DNA from: a virus
Length of the DNA: 62,651 nt
Virus record (IMG/VR): IMGVR_UViG_3300044858_004015
Coordinates: 1-62,651 of that record
Direction: 5' to 3' (one strand)
Part shown: positions 49,786 through 57,702 of the stretch, piece after piece
Numbering within the stretch: the first letter of the stretch is position 1
Layout: each line of letters begins with the position of its first letter
Made by a program: the position numbers and the translations under genes
Notes under the pieces: generated by a model
Databases searched by the model: none
Seen by the model: only the letters and a program-made list of their open reading frames with translations
Told to the model about the DNA's origin: nothing

Positions 49786-50034
49786 CTATTCGTCTGCGGC
49801 AGGATATTGCCGAAATTGGACGACATGGGCTTCCTCTTCGAGCAAATCGCCAAGCATTTCTTCCGGTTCGCCGTCTTCGGCTATCTTTCTTCCCTGGTAG
49901 ATCTCGACGCGACCGCCAGAGCGAATCGAATTGAAAAGCGCCGTCAGAAACCGCTCTTCGATAAAACTATTAGACTGGATCGCCAGCGTCTGGATTCTTT
50001 TGCCGCTAACGTGGTGAATGACTTCCATATCCAT
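49786..50034 (-). CDS. Hypothetical protein, 82 aa
   Basis: The 82-residue product has a beta start (MDMEVIHHVSGKRIQTLAIQ), a helix and an acidic C-terminus (GEPEEMLGDLLEEEAHVV). It overlaps the stop of the upstream KTSC-like gene and precedes the portal. Acidic small proteins before the portal can be head-assembly helpers; no family recognised. Confidence 0.5.
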   Translation of the reverse strand: MDMEVIHHVSGKRIQTLAIQSNSFIEERFLTALFNSIRSGGRVEIYQGRKIAEDGEPEEMLGDLLEEEAHVVQFRQYPAADE

Positions 50035-50978
50035 TACGGCCTCCCTGTGTTTGGTCTACCGCGATTAGGTCCAGCGCGATTAGGCAGAAAGCTTCGCGGT
50101 GCCAGCGTAGATCGCCTATGCCCTGCCTTCGATAGTAGATCCCGCCGCATTTGCCTGCCGTAATCGGATACCGCTGGATTCTGAGACTTTTCGAGTCGAC
50201 TAAGCGCCGACCATGTTTCGTTTGGTATCTTTGACGCAAAAGCGTTTACCTGATGCCGAGACCGAAACCCGGTTTGCGTAGCTTTACGCGGAACATATTC
50301 CCCCTGATTCTGAAGGAATTTATAGCGGTGCTGGTGCTGCCAAACCGTACCGCGAACCCTGAGATAATCCCAAACCGCTTTACCAGCGCTCGCATCGCTA
50401 GCCCGTGCGAATTCATGATATTTCGTTGTTGGAACGTCAAAATAAACGTAGGTCGAACCTGGCGACTGGGGACGATTACCGCCAGAAGTAGCTTCCGCTA
50501 AAAATGTAACGTACAGTAAGCCAGTGTTTGGGCTCCCTTCAGTTTCGAAGTAATAGCCCCAAACATTCGACGAGCTGACTTGCCGCATTCTATCCATCAG
50601 CCGATCGACAGCGCCCGCATCGTCGTAGCTCGCATCGCGACCGATCAGAGTTATTTCGTCGTAGACTTCCTGGACTTGCTGGATATCTCGCTGTTCTCTC
50701 GGCGTGATCCTGGGAGTCTGGGGAGCATGTCGTCGGTCGACCGGCTGGCCTTGCGGCGGTTCCCTGGTGGGTGGTGGAGCAAATGGGGGTGGTTGCGGTC
50801 CAGCGCCAGCCCTTTGCCCTGACGGCAAGACCGGAGGTTCTAAGGGGACACGACGGCCGTCCGGCAAGACTGGCGGCTCGACCACTGGCGGCTCAATAGT
50901 CGCCGTGATTGGCTTTCGCAATGACCGGCGCTCGAGAACACGCCGCACCGCTTTTCTTGCCAGGTCAAAAAGTTTCAT
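50034..50978 (-). CDS. KTSC-like domain protein with Pro-rich linker, 314 aa
   Basis: The N-terminal 30 residues are basic, followed by a long Pro/Gly/Arg linker (residues 30-85, repeats of PPVLPDGRRVPLEPPVLP type). Residues 125-215 resemble a KTSC domain: NVWGYYFETEG, LLYVTFLAEA, TYVYFDVPTTKYHEFARAS, then AGKAVWDYLRVRGTVWQH. KTSC domains occur in phage and prophage proteins and may bind RNA or protein. The C-terminus (NRAGPNRGRPNTGRP) is a basic Gly/Arg/Pro tail. It lies just upstream of the portal block, so a packaged accessory protein is likely. Confidence 0.55.
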   Translation of the reverse strand: MKLFDLARKAVRRVLERRSLRKPITATIEPPVVEPPVLPDGRRVPLEPPVLPSGQRAGAGPQPPPFAPPPTREPPQGQPVDRRHAPQTPRITPREQRDIQQVQEVYDEITLIGRDASYDDAGAVDRLMDRMRQVSSSNVWGYYFETEGSPNTGLLYVTFLAEATSGGNRPQSPGSTYVYFDVPTTKYHEFARASDASAGKAVWDYLRVRGTVWQHQHRYKFLQNQGEYVPRKATQTGFRSRHQVNAFASKIPNETWSALSRLEKSQNPAVSDYGRQMRRDLLSKAGHRRSTLAPRSFLPNRAGPNRGRPNTGRP

Positions 50979-51193
50979 TAGAGCCGTTCGATCCTGATTG
51001 GCAGGAAGATTCGAATTTTCAACAAAAATCCAGTGAAATGATTCCGAGTCAGCATTTCACCATCTGGCGGAAATGAATTCAACTTGAACACACCCAGGTA
51101 GAGTCGATACCAGCCCGGTGGGTAGCTAAAATCGCTGAAACTCTCGCAGACAAAATGGATCTTGCCAACTGACAAATCTCTAGGAAATTGCAT
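50978..51193 (-). CDS. Hypothetical protein, 71 aa
   Basis: I choose the ATG at 51193 because a strong GGAGG ribosome binding site lies 7 bases before it (the frame itself extends to 51211). The product MQFPRDLSVGKIHF onward is aromatic-rich with a beta look and a basic end (LLKIRIFLPIRIERL). No family recognised. Confidence 0.5.
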   Translation of the reverse strand: MQFPRDLSVGKIHFVCESFSDFSYPPGWYRLYLGVFKLNSFPPDGEMLTRNHFTGFLLKIRIFLPIRIERL

Positions 51194-51207
51194 TACATTG
51201 CCTCCAA

Positions 51208-51807
51208 TCACTTACACAAACTGCCACAACGAGCGTAGCCGGCAATATCAGTCCAGTTATCGCGTTTTCGTTGATGCGTTTCGCGGCTGAGTTTCAACGC
51301 AATCATGAACATAGCGACTTCCCTAGCTTCAAACTCGACTCCCTTGATCGCCGACCACATCGCAGCCGTTCGCTGGAAATCCTGATCAGGCGGCCCATAC
51401 GAGGCATTTCGATCGCCCTTAGTAATTCTCAAAGCCTCTTCTAGCACGTCTTCCGGTTCGGAGTATTGGTATTCAACTTGGAGCCCGAGCCATTCCGCCA
51501 AGGCTTTCTCGGCTTTCGCGCCCCTGGAGTTCTCCCAGCCATTCAGCATGTAAATGGCATCGCATTTCTTCAGCGCCGCAACATCGCGATCGATCGCTTC
51601 ATTGAGCGAAAAGCCGATTATGTCCAGATCCATCCAGTCGTAGTCGTCTGGGAGTAAGATAGGATCAAACCCAGCTTCCCGATCTAGGTTAGCCGGAGAG
51701 ATTACATTGAACCCCCTGTCTTTCAAGAAAGATTCTGCCTGGTCGAACGCAGGAAAATTGAATCTCTTGATCCCGCGCATTGGTCCAGCAATGTAAACAG
51801 TTTTCAC
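51208..51807 (-). CDS. DUF4406 (deoxyribosyltransferase-like) fused to DUF6378
   Basis: Residues 1-115 match DUF4406: VYIAGPMRGIKRFNFPAFD, VISPANLD, and CDAIYMLNGWENSRGAKAE, a fold related to nucleoside 2-deoxyribosyltransferases. Residues 120-199 match DUF6378: ALRITKGDRNASYGPPDQDF, then FMIALKLSRE and RDNWTDIAGYA. Both domains are common separately in phages and are thought to handle nucleotides. The fusion suggests that they act on one substrate. The gene overlaps the phosphoesterase gene by 4 bp. Confidence 0.8.
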   Translation of the reverse strand: MKTVYIAGPMRGIKRFNFPAFDQAESFLKDRGFNVISPANLDREAGFDPILLPDDYDWMDLDIIGFSLNEAIDRDVAALKKCDAIYMLNGWENSRGAKAEKALAEWLGLQVEYQYSEPEDVLEEALRITKGDRNASYGPPDQDFQRTAAMWSAIKGVEFEAREVAMFMIALKLSRETHQRKRDNWTDIAGYARCGSLCK

Positions 51808-52745
51808 CTAAGAGCCTCCACAAATGGTTCAAGTAGCGATTGTCCGTCGATAATAGGCACGTTGATATGCAAAAAATCTCCGTTAGATCGAACAAGCTGA
51901 AGCCCGTAGCCGTGGGTCCAGTCGGTTGGCGAAGTGTGCTGCCAAAGAGGCTGAAGCTTGCACAAGCAGCCTGGGCACCAGCCGCCAATCGCGCCGTCTC
52001 GGACTGTTCTAATCAGGTAACTATCAGCCCTATGGGTATGCCCATGGACCACATTTCCGCCAAATTTTCTAACGTGCGCACTAGCAGCGTGCGAACTCGT
52101 GTAGCTTCCGTGCGTGAAATAGCAATTTCCCGATTTAATCGTCCCTGGTATCGGCAGATCGTCGTAGAAAACGCCCTGTCTGATCCAGCGCATTCCCCGC
52201 TTCTCAATGCCTAACACCGAATCCGCCGAAAACATTTTTCGCAAAAATTCGCCGTCAGCCTGCGATTTTAATACCTGCGTGACGATCCAAGATTCTATTC
52301 GTCGCTCGTGATTGCCTTCGATGTAAATATGGTCAGCATTACATCGGCTCATAACAGCATCTAAAAGCTGATTCGTCGCCGACACGTCATTTTCAAACGT
52401 GTATTCGGTTTGCGCAACGTAGCCTAGTGTGTGATGTTGAGCCAGGAATCCGCCGCACTCCAAATGATCGCCGATCCAAATAACTTCAGCCGGTTTGATG
52501 ATTTCGGTATCAGCCAGCATCGCGGATATTGCCGCAGGATCGCAGCCGCTACCATGCGTGTCTGGAATAACCAGACGGCAATGGCTTCCGCCTTTAGTTG
52601 TCTTCCGCTTACCAATGGATAGCTTGAATTTCGCCGATCGCATTCGATCAATTTGGTCGGCCTGCTTGCGAACTAGCTCGCGAAGCGTTGCAATCTCGGA
52701 TCTTTCCTTGGCAGAAGCTATCGCCGATTTTGCTGTCCTATTCAT
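51804..52745 (-). CDS. Metallophosphoesterase (calcineurin-like)
   Basis: The 313-residue protein has the motif set of the calcineurin-like superfamily: IPDTHG (D-x-H), IGDHLECGG, YIEGNHERR, CYFTHGSY and VVHGHTHRA. It has an N-terminal helical extension (ERSEIATLRELVRKQADQID). Such enzymes in phages can act on nucleic-acid ends or nucleotides. It forms a translationally coupled pair with the DUF4406/DUF6378 gene, suggesting a joint nucleotide or tRNA role. Substrate unknown. Confidence 0.85.
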   Translation of the reverse strand: MNRTAKSAIASAKERSEIATLRELVRKQADQIDRMRSAKFKLSIGKRKTTKGGSHCRLVIPDTHGSGCDPAAISAMLADTEIIKPAEVIWIGDHLECGGFLAQHHTLGYVAQTEYTFENDVSATNQLLDAVMSRCNADHIYIEGNHERRIESWIVTQVLKSQADGEFLRKMFSADSVLGIEKRGMRWIRQGVFYDDLPIPGTIKSGNCYFTHGSYTSSHAASAHVRKFGGNVVHGHTHRADSYLIRTVRDGAIGGWCPGCLCKLQPLWQHTSPTDWTHGYGLQLVRSNGDFLHINVPIIDGQSLLEPFVEALR

Positions 52746-53013
52746 CGCAGAGCGCCTTCATGTGATCGACAACGCATCGAGGCAATACGTTGAGCGAAAA
52801 TTCTTTGATGAAAAATTTCGCCAGCGAAGTAACGGAAGGATAAAGACGATTGATTTCGCTCCCGGCGATTCCGCGTTCCTTCCAGATTTCTTTCATTTCG
52901 CTCAGGTCTTCGCTTGCAATCGCGACCCACCAGCCGCGATTCTTTTGATCCTTCGGTGCTGATTCAATCAGTCTTTGCCGTAGGCTAGATGCTGTTGCTT
53001 TCTTCCTGTTCAA
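52738..53013 (-). CDS. Hypothetical protein, 91 aa (TTG start)
   Basis: The open frame is longer (to 53148), but the upstream part lies antiphase to the protease gene. I choose the TTG at 53013, which overlaps the protease stop (TTGA). The product LNRKKATASSLRQRL... is basic, with a helical middle (LSEMKEIWKERGIAG) and a C-terminal helix with two Cys. Its end overlaps the phosphoesterase start by 8 bp. No family recognised. Confidence 0.55.
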   Translation of the reverse strand: MNRKKATASSLRQRLIESAPKDQKNRGWWVAIASEDLSEMKEIWKERGIAGSEINRLYPSVTSLAKFFIKEFSLNVLPRCVVDHMKALCDE

Positions 53014-53315
53014 CTGTTCACCTCGTCGCAGAATGATTCGTAAATAGCCCAGGTTTTCTGCCAAGCATTCCAAAACGCTGGGCCGTGTGGTTGATCGGGT
53101 GGGTCTAGGTGCCACGAAATAGCGTGTGCTACCTCGTGAGATAACCAAGTCGCTTGGTCGCTGGCGTTTTCGTCGATCTCGATAAAAAAGACACCATCCT
53201 TGAAGCGAAGGCTTGTTAGCCCGAGATTTTGACTTAGCGGCTTTCGATGAACTCGAAATTTAAGACCTGGAAATTCCTTGCGATATCGAGCGGCTAATTT
53301 TTTGAGCAAATCCAT
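53010..53315 (-). CDS. Small zinc metalloprotease-like protein
   Basis: The 101-residue protein contains LSHEVAHAISWHLD, a clear HExxH zinc-protease motif, followed about 12 residues later by HGPAFWNAW, giving a likely third ligand His, as in the SprT/WLM minimal metalloproteases. The N-terminal half is a small beta sheet (VFFIEIDENA). Its role may be to process or degrade phage or host proteins bound to DNA. It is compact compared with usual members. Confidence 0.8.
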   Translation of the reverse strand: MDLLKKLAARYRKEFPGLKFRVHRKPLSQNLGLTSLRFKDGVFFIEIDENASDQATWLSHEVAHAISWHLDPPDQPHGPAFWNAWQKTWAIYESFCDEVNS

Positions 53316-53413
53316 TCTTCACCGCCAAGGGTAATGCTCTCGATAAACTACCGATTGGCCGACTCCATTCAGCCAACCGGCTCCCAGTGTTCTGATTTCA
53401 AAATGTCTCCAAC

Positions 53414-53560
53414 TTAACCATACGTAGATGGTTTTTGATCTTTTCGTATTATTGGCCTTGGCAGCCTGCTGCTAACGACTCTCGGCCAGTAAACTCGCAA
53501 GACGAGCAAGACCGGCATCGTAAGAATCAGGCTGGTAATGATGATCCAGACTATGAACAT
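53414..53560 (-). CDS. Very small membrane protein, 48 aa
   Basis: The ATG at 53560 begins 4 bp after the upstream stop. The 48-residue product has one hydrophobic helix (FIVWIIITSLILTMPVLLVL) followed by a basic tail (RVYWPRVVSSRLPRPIIRK), so a membrane anchor with the tail inside. Function unknown. The 98 bp between it and the protease gene contains part of an open frame without a normal start (53319-53471). Confidence 0.55.
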   Translation of the reverse strand: MFIVWIIITSLILTMPVLLVLRVYWPRVVSSRLPRPIIRKDQKPSTYG

Positions 53561-53564
53561 TCAA

Positions 53565-54164
53565 CTAATCGGCGGTGGTGATCGAAGCTAGGAAGTCCAG
53601 GATCTCAGCATTCAGCGTGTCGCCAATTCCCTTGATCGGAACTAGCGATCCGTTCTCGGCGATGTATTTCTTGACGTCCTCGATCGTGTTCAGGCCGGCA
53701 CGAATCAAAATTTTTGCGCCAGGGATATTCGTCGATGCCAGGCCGGTTTCCGTTGTGTCCGACGACGAATTAGATTCATCTAACGCCGAATCTAATTCGT
53801 CGTTAGGCTGGCTGGCTTGATCCAGCAAAACATTGACATTTTGATCACTAACCGCCGAATCTTCATTTTGAGATTCGTCGTTTTCGTCGTTTTCGTCGTT
53901 CTCCATGATGAATTCGCTTGGACCCAAGCCGGTAACGGTCCCGTTGTCAGGCGATACAGCAAACACCTCTTCGATGACGAATCCATGGCGCGCCGCCGAA
54001 TCTTCTGTATACCGCTCTGGTAATCGATCTGGCCAGCAGACGCAAATCTGATCGAGACCGCCATATTCAATCGCGAAACCGTAGCCAACCAAATTGTTGA
54101 CGTCGGTGACTCTCAATAGTGTTCCACGTAATCGGAATTTTGATTCCAAGGTAAGTTCTCCCAT
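53565..54164 (-). CDS. Hypothetical protein with acidic linker and HhH-like C-terminus, 199 aa
   Basis: The N-terminal 95 residues form a beta-rich unit (FRLRGTLLRVTDVNNLVG). A long Asp/Glu/Asn/Ser linker follows (residues 88-150), coded partly by tandem TCGTTTTCG repeats and by a perfect inverted repeat at 53762-53803. The C-terminal 50 residues (AKILIRAGLNTIEDVKKYIA, then LVPIKGIGDTLNAEI) resemble a helix-hairpin-helix or RNA-polymerase alpha-CTD-like unit. It overlaps the TerL 3' end by 52 bp. DNA or polymerase binding is plausible. Confidence 0.6.
   Translation of the reverse strand: MGELTLESKFRLRGTLLRVTDVNNLVGYGFAIEYGGLDQICVCWPDRLPERYTEDSAARHGFVIEEVFAVSPDNGTVTGLGPSEFIMENDENDENDESQNEDSAVSDQNVNVLLDQASQPNDELDSALDESNSSSDTTETGLASTNIPGAKILIRAGLNTIEDVKKYIAENGSLVPIKGIGDTLNAEILDFLASITTAD
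53762..53803. repeat. Perfect 16-bp inverted repeat inside a gene
   Basis: ACGACGAATTAGATTC (53762-53777) is the exact reverse complement of GAATCTAATTCGTCGT (53788-53803), with a 10-base loop. A stem this strong within a coding region is unusual. It may pause transcription or be a remnant of a small mobile element. Confidence 0.7.
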
Positions 54165-55690
54165 TTGTTAGGTTTGTGAAGTGAACTGGAAAGAGCCGCA
54201 AGAGCGCCAAAGCGATCCCCGGTGTGCGGTGATTGAAGACTGATCCGACCAATAGGCCCAGGGTCAATCGTGACAGTGCTAGCAAGCTTATTGAACGCTC
54301 CAGAGCTGGCGTCCACCTGATCGCAGTATTTCCATTCAGGAAATGCGGTCAACTCAGAAATATAATCTTCAGTCCACGGAGCCCGTAGAACGTGAACCAT
54401 TCCAGCTTCTGCTTGGGCAGCAAACGGCATCGCGCGAACGACCTTCGCTTCACCAGGTAGGCTTTCACCGTCGACAATGCGAAAACGTCGACCGGACACA
54501 ATATCACGAAAGACGCTATAGCCTGGCAGACGCTGAACCATCTGCGCCGCGACTTCCTTACCGGCCGAGCCACCTTCTTGCTCGAAATAAGTAATGACAT
54601 GCCCGCCGTACTTGCGGCCATCACTGGCAGTTACTTGATCGATAATCTTGTTTCTCTCGAGCGCGCCCCATCGCCCGCGAACCACGCTTTCGACATAAAG
54701 CCGCCCATCGAGATCCCGAGCCATCAGGACGCCCGCCGTATAGCAACCGCTATCCGGGCTAGCTGCGTTATCCCAGTAGCGAACCCGCAAAGCTTCCCTT
54801 GGCACCGAATCGACCAAATGAAACCATTCACGCCGAAACAGGAGCCCCGATATCTCAACGAATTCGCCTTCCAACTCTTGAGCCGCCAGCATCGTGCCGT
54901 AATCGCTGCGAATCGTTTCGTAGAAATCCGGAGGTAAAAACGGATTATCCTTGGTACTTGCGCGGACCAAATGCGTACCCGGCCGACGAACATAAGCCCG
55001 CCCGTTGATATGTTCCACCTGCCCAGACTCGGCCTTTTCGATCAAGGCCCTCCGAGCCTCTTCGCTCATTCCTTCGCCAAGGCTAGCGCCATCGCCGCCA
55101 AGGATTGACTCCACTGGCAGGTAAACCCGCTCGAACGTCCAATGCCGCGTGCCCTTGGGTGTGGCGGTGATCAAGATCGGACCCATTTTCCCGCGCCATC
55201 GAAGTGTCGGCCGTATCAGATCGTAAACGTCTTTCCGCATTACAGTGGCTTCGTCCAGCCACGCTCCAGCGTAGTTACCACCGCGAAGCTTCTCGGGTTT
55301 CTCGCCAGATCGAAAGACAAGCGAAGCTTTTCCACCGTCCATCGTTCGGAAGACAACCCGAGGAAATGGCGATCGAACGTCGCTGATGTATTGCCCGGTT
55401 TTCTTAGTGAAGTCGATGAACGTCGGAAATGACGTTTCGATCGCAACGCCATAGTCAGGCGCGACGCAGACCCACGATTCGTCGGTATGAGCATCCAGAG
55501 CGACTGTAGACGCTCCGATATACGTTTTCCCGGTCCCGCGCCCAGCGATGAACGCGCGAAGCTTCGAGTCCGACTGCCGGAACTCAGCTTGCTTTCCGTA
55601 GATCGGTAATGCCTGGCACTTGGTTGCAATCATCAAATCAACGTAGAAGCGTTTCCAAAATGTATCTACGCTAATTTTCGTTAAGCCCAC
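54113..55690 (-). CDS. terL: Terminase large subunit
   Basis: The 525-residue protein has the Walker A motif AGRGTGKT (residues 49-56), a Walker B-type GAWLDEATV, a coupling ITATPKGTRHW and the C-terminal RuvC-like nuclease with RYWDNAASPD, YFEQEGGSAGKEV and DQVDASSGAFNKL. It drives DNA packaging. The start is GTG at 55690, or ATG at 55633 (MIATKCQAL). It faces away from the TerS-like gene group across 43 bp, an unusual arrangement. Its 3' end overlaps the next gene. Confidence 0.93.
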   Translation of the reverse strand: MGLTKISVDTFWKRFYVDLMIATKCQALPIYGKQAEFRQSDSKLRAFIAGRGTGKTYIGASTVALDAHTDESWVCVAPDYGVAIETSFPTFIDFTKKTGQYISDVRSPFPRVVFRTMDGGKASLVFRSGEKPEKLRGGNYAGAWLDEATVMRKDVYDLIRPTLRWRGKMGPILITATPKGTRHWTFERVYLPVESILGGDGASLGEGMSEEARRALIEKAESGQVEHINGRAYVRRPGTHLVRASTKDNPFLPPDFYETIRSDYGTMLAAQELEGEFVEISGLLFRREWFHLVDSVPREALRVRYWDNAASPDSGCYTAGVLMARDLDGRLYVESVVRGRWGALERNKIIDQVTASDGRKYGGHVITYFEQEGGSAGKEVAAQMVQRLPGYSVFRDIVSGRRFRIVDGESLPGEAKVVRAMPFAAQAEAGMVHVLRAPWTEDYISELTAFPEWKYCDQVDASSGAFNKLASTVTIDPGPIGRISLQSPHTGDRFGALAALSSSLHKPNKWENLPWNQNSDYVEHY

Positions 55691-55733
55691 AAATCACAAC
55701 GTTTTTAACACTCAGGAAAGGCAGAAGCCAAAA

Positions 55734-56738
55734 ATGGCAAAATTAGTAAACAACCGCGAGATTCGACAAGTGTTCATGGTTGCCGAAAACGAGCAATTGA
55801 AGTTTAACGCTACCAATGGCCCGCTGATCCATTGGAACGGATACGACGTGAAGGCTATCAGTGAAGAACTTTTCAATGCGTTGGTGAATTTGTGCAAGCT
55901 TTCAGCCACCGCCAGCGAAGACGTCCATGCGGAATCTCAAGAGGCAATTCTTGCGATCGATGAATTCGCGAAGTCATTTTCAGACTTCCAGACTCGGAGC
56001 GCCGCATACGATGTGACATGCCATCCATCAGGGACGCAGGAAATGTGGAACGCTTTTTACCTAGTCCGTAGGGCGATCTTCGAGCCGAGGGAATTTCGAC
56101 CAATCGAGTCCATTGACGTACTTTTGCACAGGCAAGGCGTGTCGCTCCAGCAGATCGCATTGATGTATGGTTTTGTGACCGCAGACGGATCGCGCGAAAT
56201 CCACAAGGTTGAAGAGGAACTAGCCGAGCCAGGTAAGCATACTGGCGGTGATTGGCTACCGCCTGACGAACGAAAATACCGCGACGAACTCGCTAAGCGA
56301 TGGTCAAAGCGAACCCCCAACCATGAATTCTTGGAATTTGGCGAAGAGCCCAAAGGCCGCGATCGCAAACGACCAGAAGCGCCCGAGTCGCTAGAAACCC
56401 TGATTTTGCAGCGTGTTTCCGTCGACCAGATCGCCGACATGAAGCCAAGCTTAACACGCGAAGAGATCGAACTGAAGGCAGCAGAAATGGGCGTCAACCT
56501 GCCCGGCGCCCAGTGGCATCGCCCTAGCGCCGCAGCCGCCGAGCAGGCCGAGAGCGGAGTGAGAATCCCGCCAGCAGGAGCAGCCGAATCGCCCGAACAG
56601 TCCGACAATGCGGGCTCGACAAAAGAGGTTGCCGCCTTCGTTCGCAATCTCAAGAACCAAAACAAATCCGCCGATGAGATCGCTGCTAAGGTGGCAAAGA
56701 AATTTCCCGGCGTCGATGTGTCCGGAATTTTAGGATAA
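55734..56738 (+). CDS. Hypothetical protein, divergent from TerL, 334 aa
   Basis: The first 60 residues form a beta unit, and residues 120-190 resemble a helix-turn-helix region (LHRQGVSLQQIALMYGF, then SREIHKVEEELAEPG). A Pro/Ala/Glu linker follows (240-300), and the last 45 residues are another helical unit (EVAAFVRNLKNQNKSADEIAAKVAKKF). It lies immediately upstream of the TerS-like gene. It could be a packaging or control protein. I do not recognise a specific family. Confidence 0.6.
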   Translation: MAKLVNNREIRQVFMVAENEQLKFNATNGPLIHWNGYDVKAISEELFNALVNLCKLSATASEDVHAESQEAILAIDEFAKSFSDFQTRSAAYDVTCHPSGTQEMWNAFYLVRRAIFEPREFRPIESIDVLLHRQGVSLQQIALMYGFVTADGSREIHKVEEELAEPGKHTGGDWLPPDERKYRDELAKRWSKRTPNHEFLEFGEEPKGRDRKRPEAPESLETLILQRVSVDQIADMKPSLTREEIELKAAEMGVNLPGAQWHRPSAAAAEQAESGVRIPPAGAAESPEQSDNAGSTKEVAAFVRNLKNQNKSADEIAAKVAKKFPGVDVSGILG

Positions 56739-56754
56739 TTGCCGACAACGCAAC

Positions 56755-57378
56755 ATGCCTAAAGAATCGCCTGGCTTTATAACACGCAACAAGAACACCG
56801 CGCTAGCCAGGTACAACGAATGGAAGAGTACCGAAGCGCTTGCTGTAGCCCAGCAGGTCGCTTCGCTTTACCTCCAAGGGTGGTCGATCAAGCGAATCGC
56901 TGAGAGCCTACAGCTAGCAAGCTCTACAGTCAGTAAGTCGATCAGGAAAGCCAAGGACATCTGGCTGCGAGCCACCAAAGACGACTACGGCGCCCACGTC
57001 GCCAATGAACTGGCAAGAATCGCTACGGTTGAGACTGAAGCTTGGGAAGCCTGGCAGAACTCGAAGAAAGATCAAAAATCCCTATCAGTAACCACCGGCA
57101 AATTCCCTAGCAAAACTCGATCGCGACATAACAGCAACGGCGATCCGAGATTCTTGGCAGTCATACAAAAATGCACCGATCAGCGAATGCGACTGCTTGG
57201 CCTTGGCGATCCGCAGGATGGCTCAGCCAGCAATCAGAATCCGCAAGTGGTCGAGGTTGTCATCCACACCAGAGCCGAGAAGGATGAATTCGATCGAATC
57301 ATGCCATATTCGCAGTTTCGCCAGCATCAGCAGCCACTGACGCTAGAGGGTGAAGTTGTGAAGACCGACGAAAATTAA
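56755..57378 (+). CDS. terS: Terminase small subunit-like protein
   Basis: The 207-residue protein has an N-terminal HTH (QQVASLYLQGWSIKRIAESL, then LASSTVSKSIRKA) and a following helix-rich segment with conserved RIATVETEAWEAWQNSKK, a form common in phage small terminase or related DNA-binding proteins. The C-terminus is a charged beta/disordered tail. With the gene before it, it is coded on the + strand next to TerL, so it probably marks the DNA site for packaging. The 22-bp repeat 57386-57407 follows its stop. Confidence 0.7.
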   Translation: MPKESPGFITRNKNTALARYNEWKSTEALAVAQQVASLYLQGWSIKRIAESLQLASSTVSKSIRKAKDIWLRATKDDYGAHVANELARIATVETEAWEAWQNSKKDQKSLSVTTGKFPSKTRSRHNSNGDPRFLAVIQKCTDQRMRLLGLGDPQDGSASNQNPQVVEVVIHTRAEKDEFDRIMPYSQFRQHQQPLTLEGEVVKTDEN

Positions 57379-57385
57379 AGCTGCA

Positions 57386-57407
57386 CGGCGCAGGCTGTAA
57401 CGTTGTT
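57386..57407 (+). repeat. 22-bp long-range inverted repeat, second copy
   Basis: The 22 bases (beginning CGGCGCAGGCTG) are the exact reverse complement of 10788-10809. The copy lies 8 bp after the TerS-like stop and before the convergent gene at 57451. A chance match of this length in a genome of this size is not expected. Confidence 0.75.
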
Positions 57408-57433
57408 CGGGACATATCGACAAGTCCCGACAA
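57403..57433. terminator. Hairpin between convergent transcription units
   Basis: TTGT-CGGGAC (57404-57413, one bulged T) pairs with GTCCCGACAA (57424-57433) round a 10-base loop, located between the TerS-like gene and the leftward gene that ends at 57451. It lacks a long T-run but its place suits a two-way terminator. Confidence 0.45.
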
Positions 57434-57450
57434 TTCCTAAATTCTCGCTT

Positions 57451-57702
57451 TCATCCATCCATCGAGTCGATAGCCAGGTCAACGATTCTGCGAGCCATCG
57501 CTTTACTTGTTCCGAGTCTCATGTATCTTCTCACTGCTTTGATCAGGTTGTCTTCTGCACGCTCCAGCTTTGCTCGATCTTCTAAAATTTCTGGATCAAT
57601 TTCGCGATTCTGCATTTCCCGAAGCCTCCAGTTGTTCAACCGATGCTCGGCGACTTCATCGAGGCTAAAAACACGCCGAGTTAGCTCAATTCCTGTTTTC
57701 AT
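57451..57702 (-). CDS. Hypothetical helical protein, 83 aa
   Basis: I choose the ATG at 57702 (MKTGIELTRRVFSLDE); the longer open frame to 57816 would overlap the upstream gene by more than 130 bp. The product is almost wholly helical with many Arg/Glu (LNNWRLREMQNREIDPEIL, then RAEDNLIKAVRRYMRL). No family recognised. It is the last gene of the leftward replication operon. Confidence 0.6.
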   Translation of the reverse strand: MKTGIELTRRVFSLDEVAEHRLNNWRLREMQNREIDPEILEDRAKLERAEDNLIKAVRRYMRLGTSKAMARRIVDLAIDSMDG

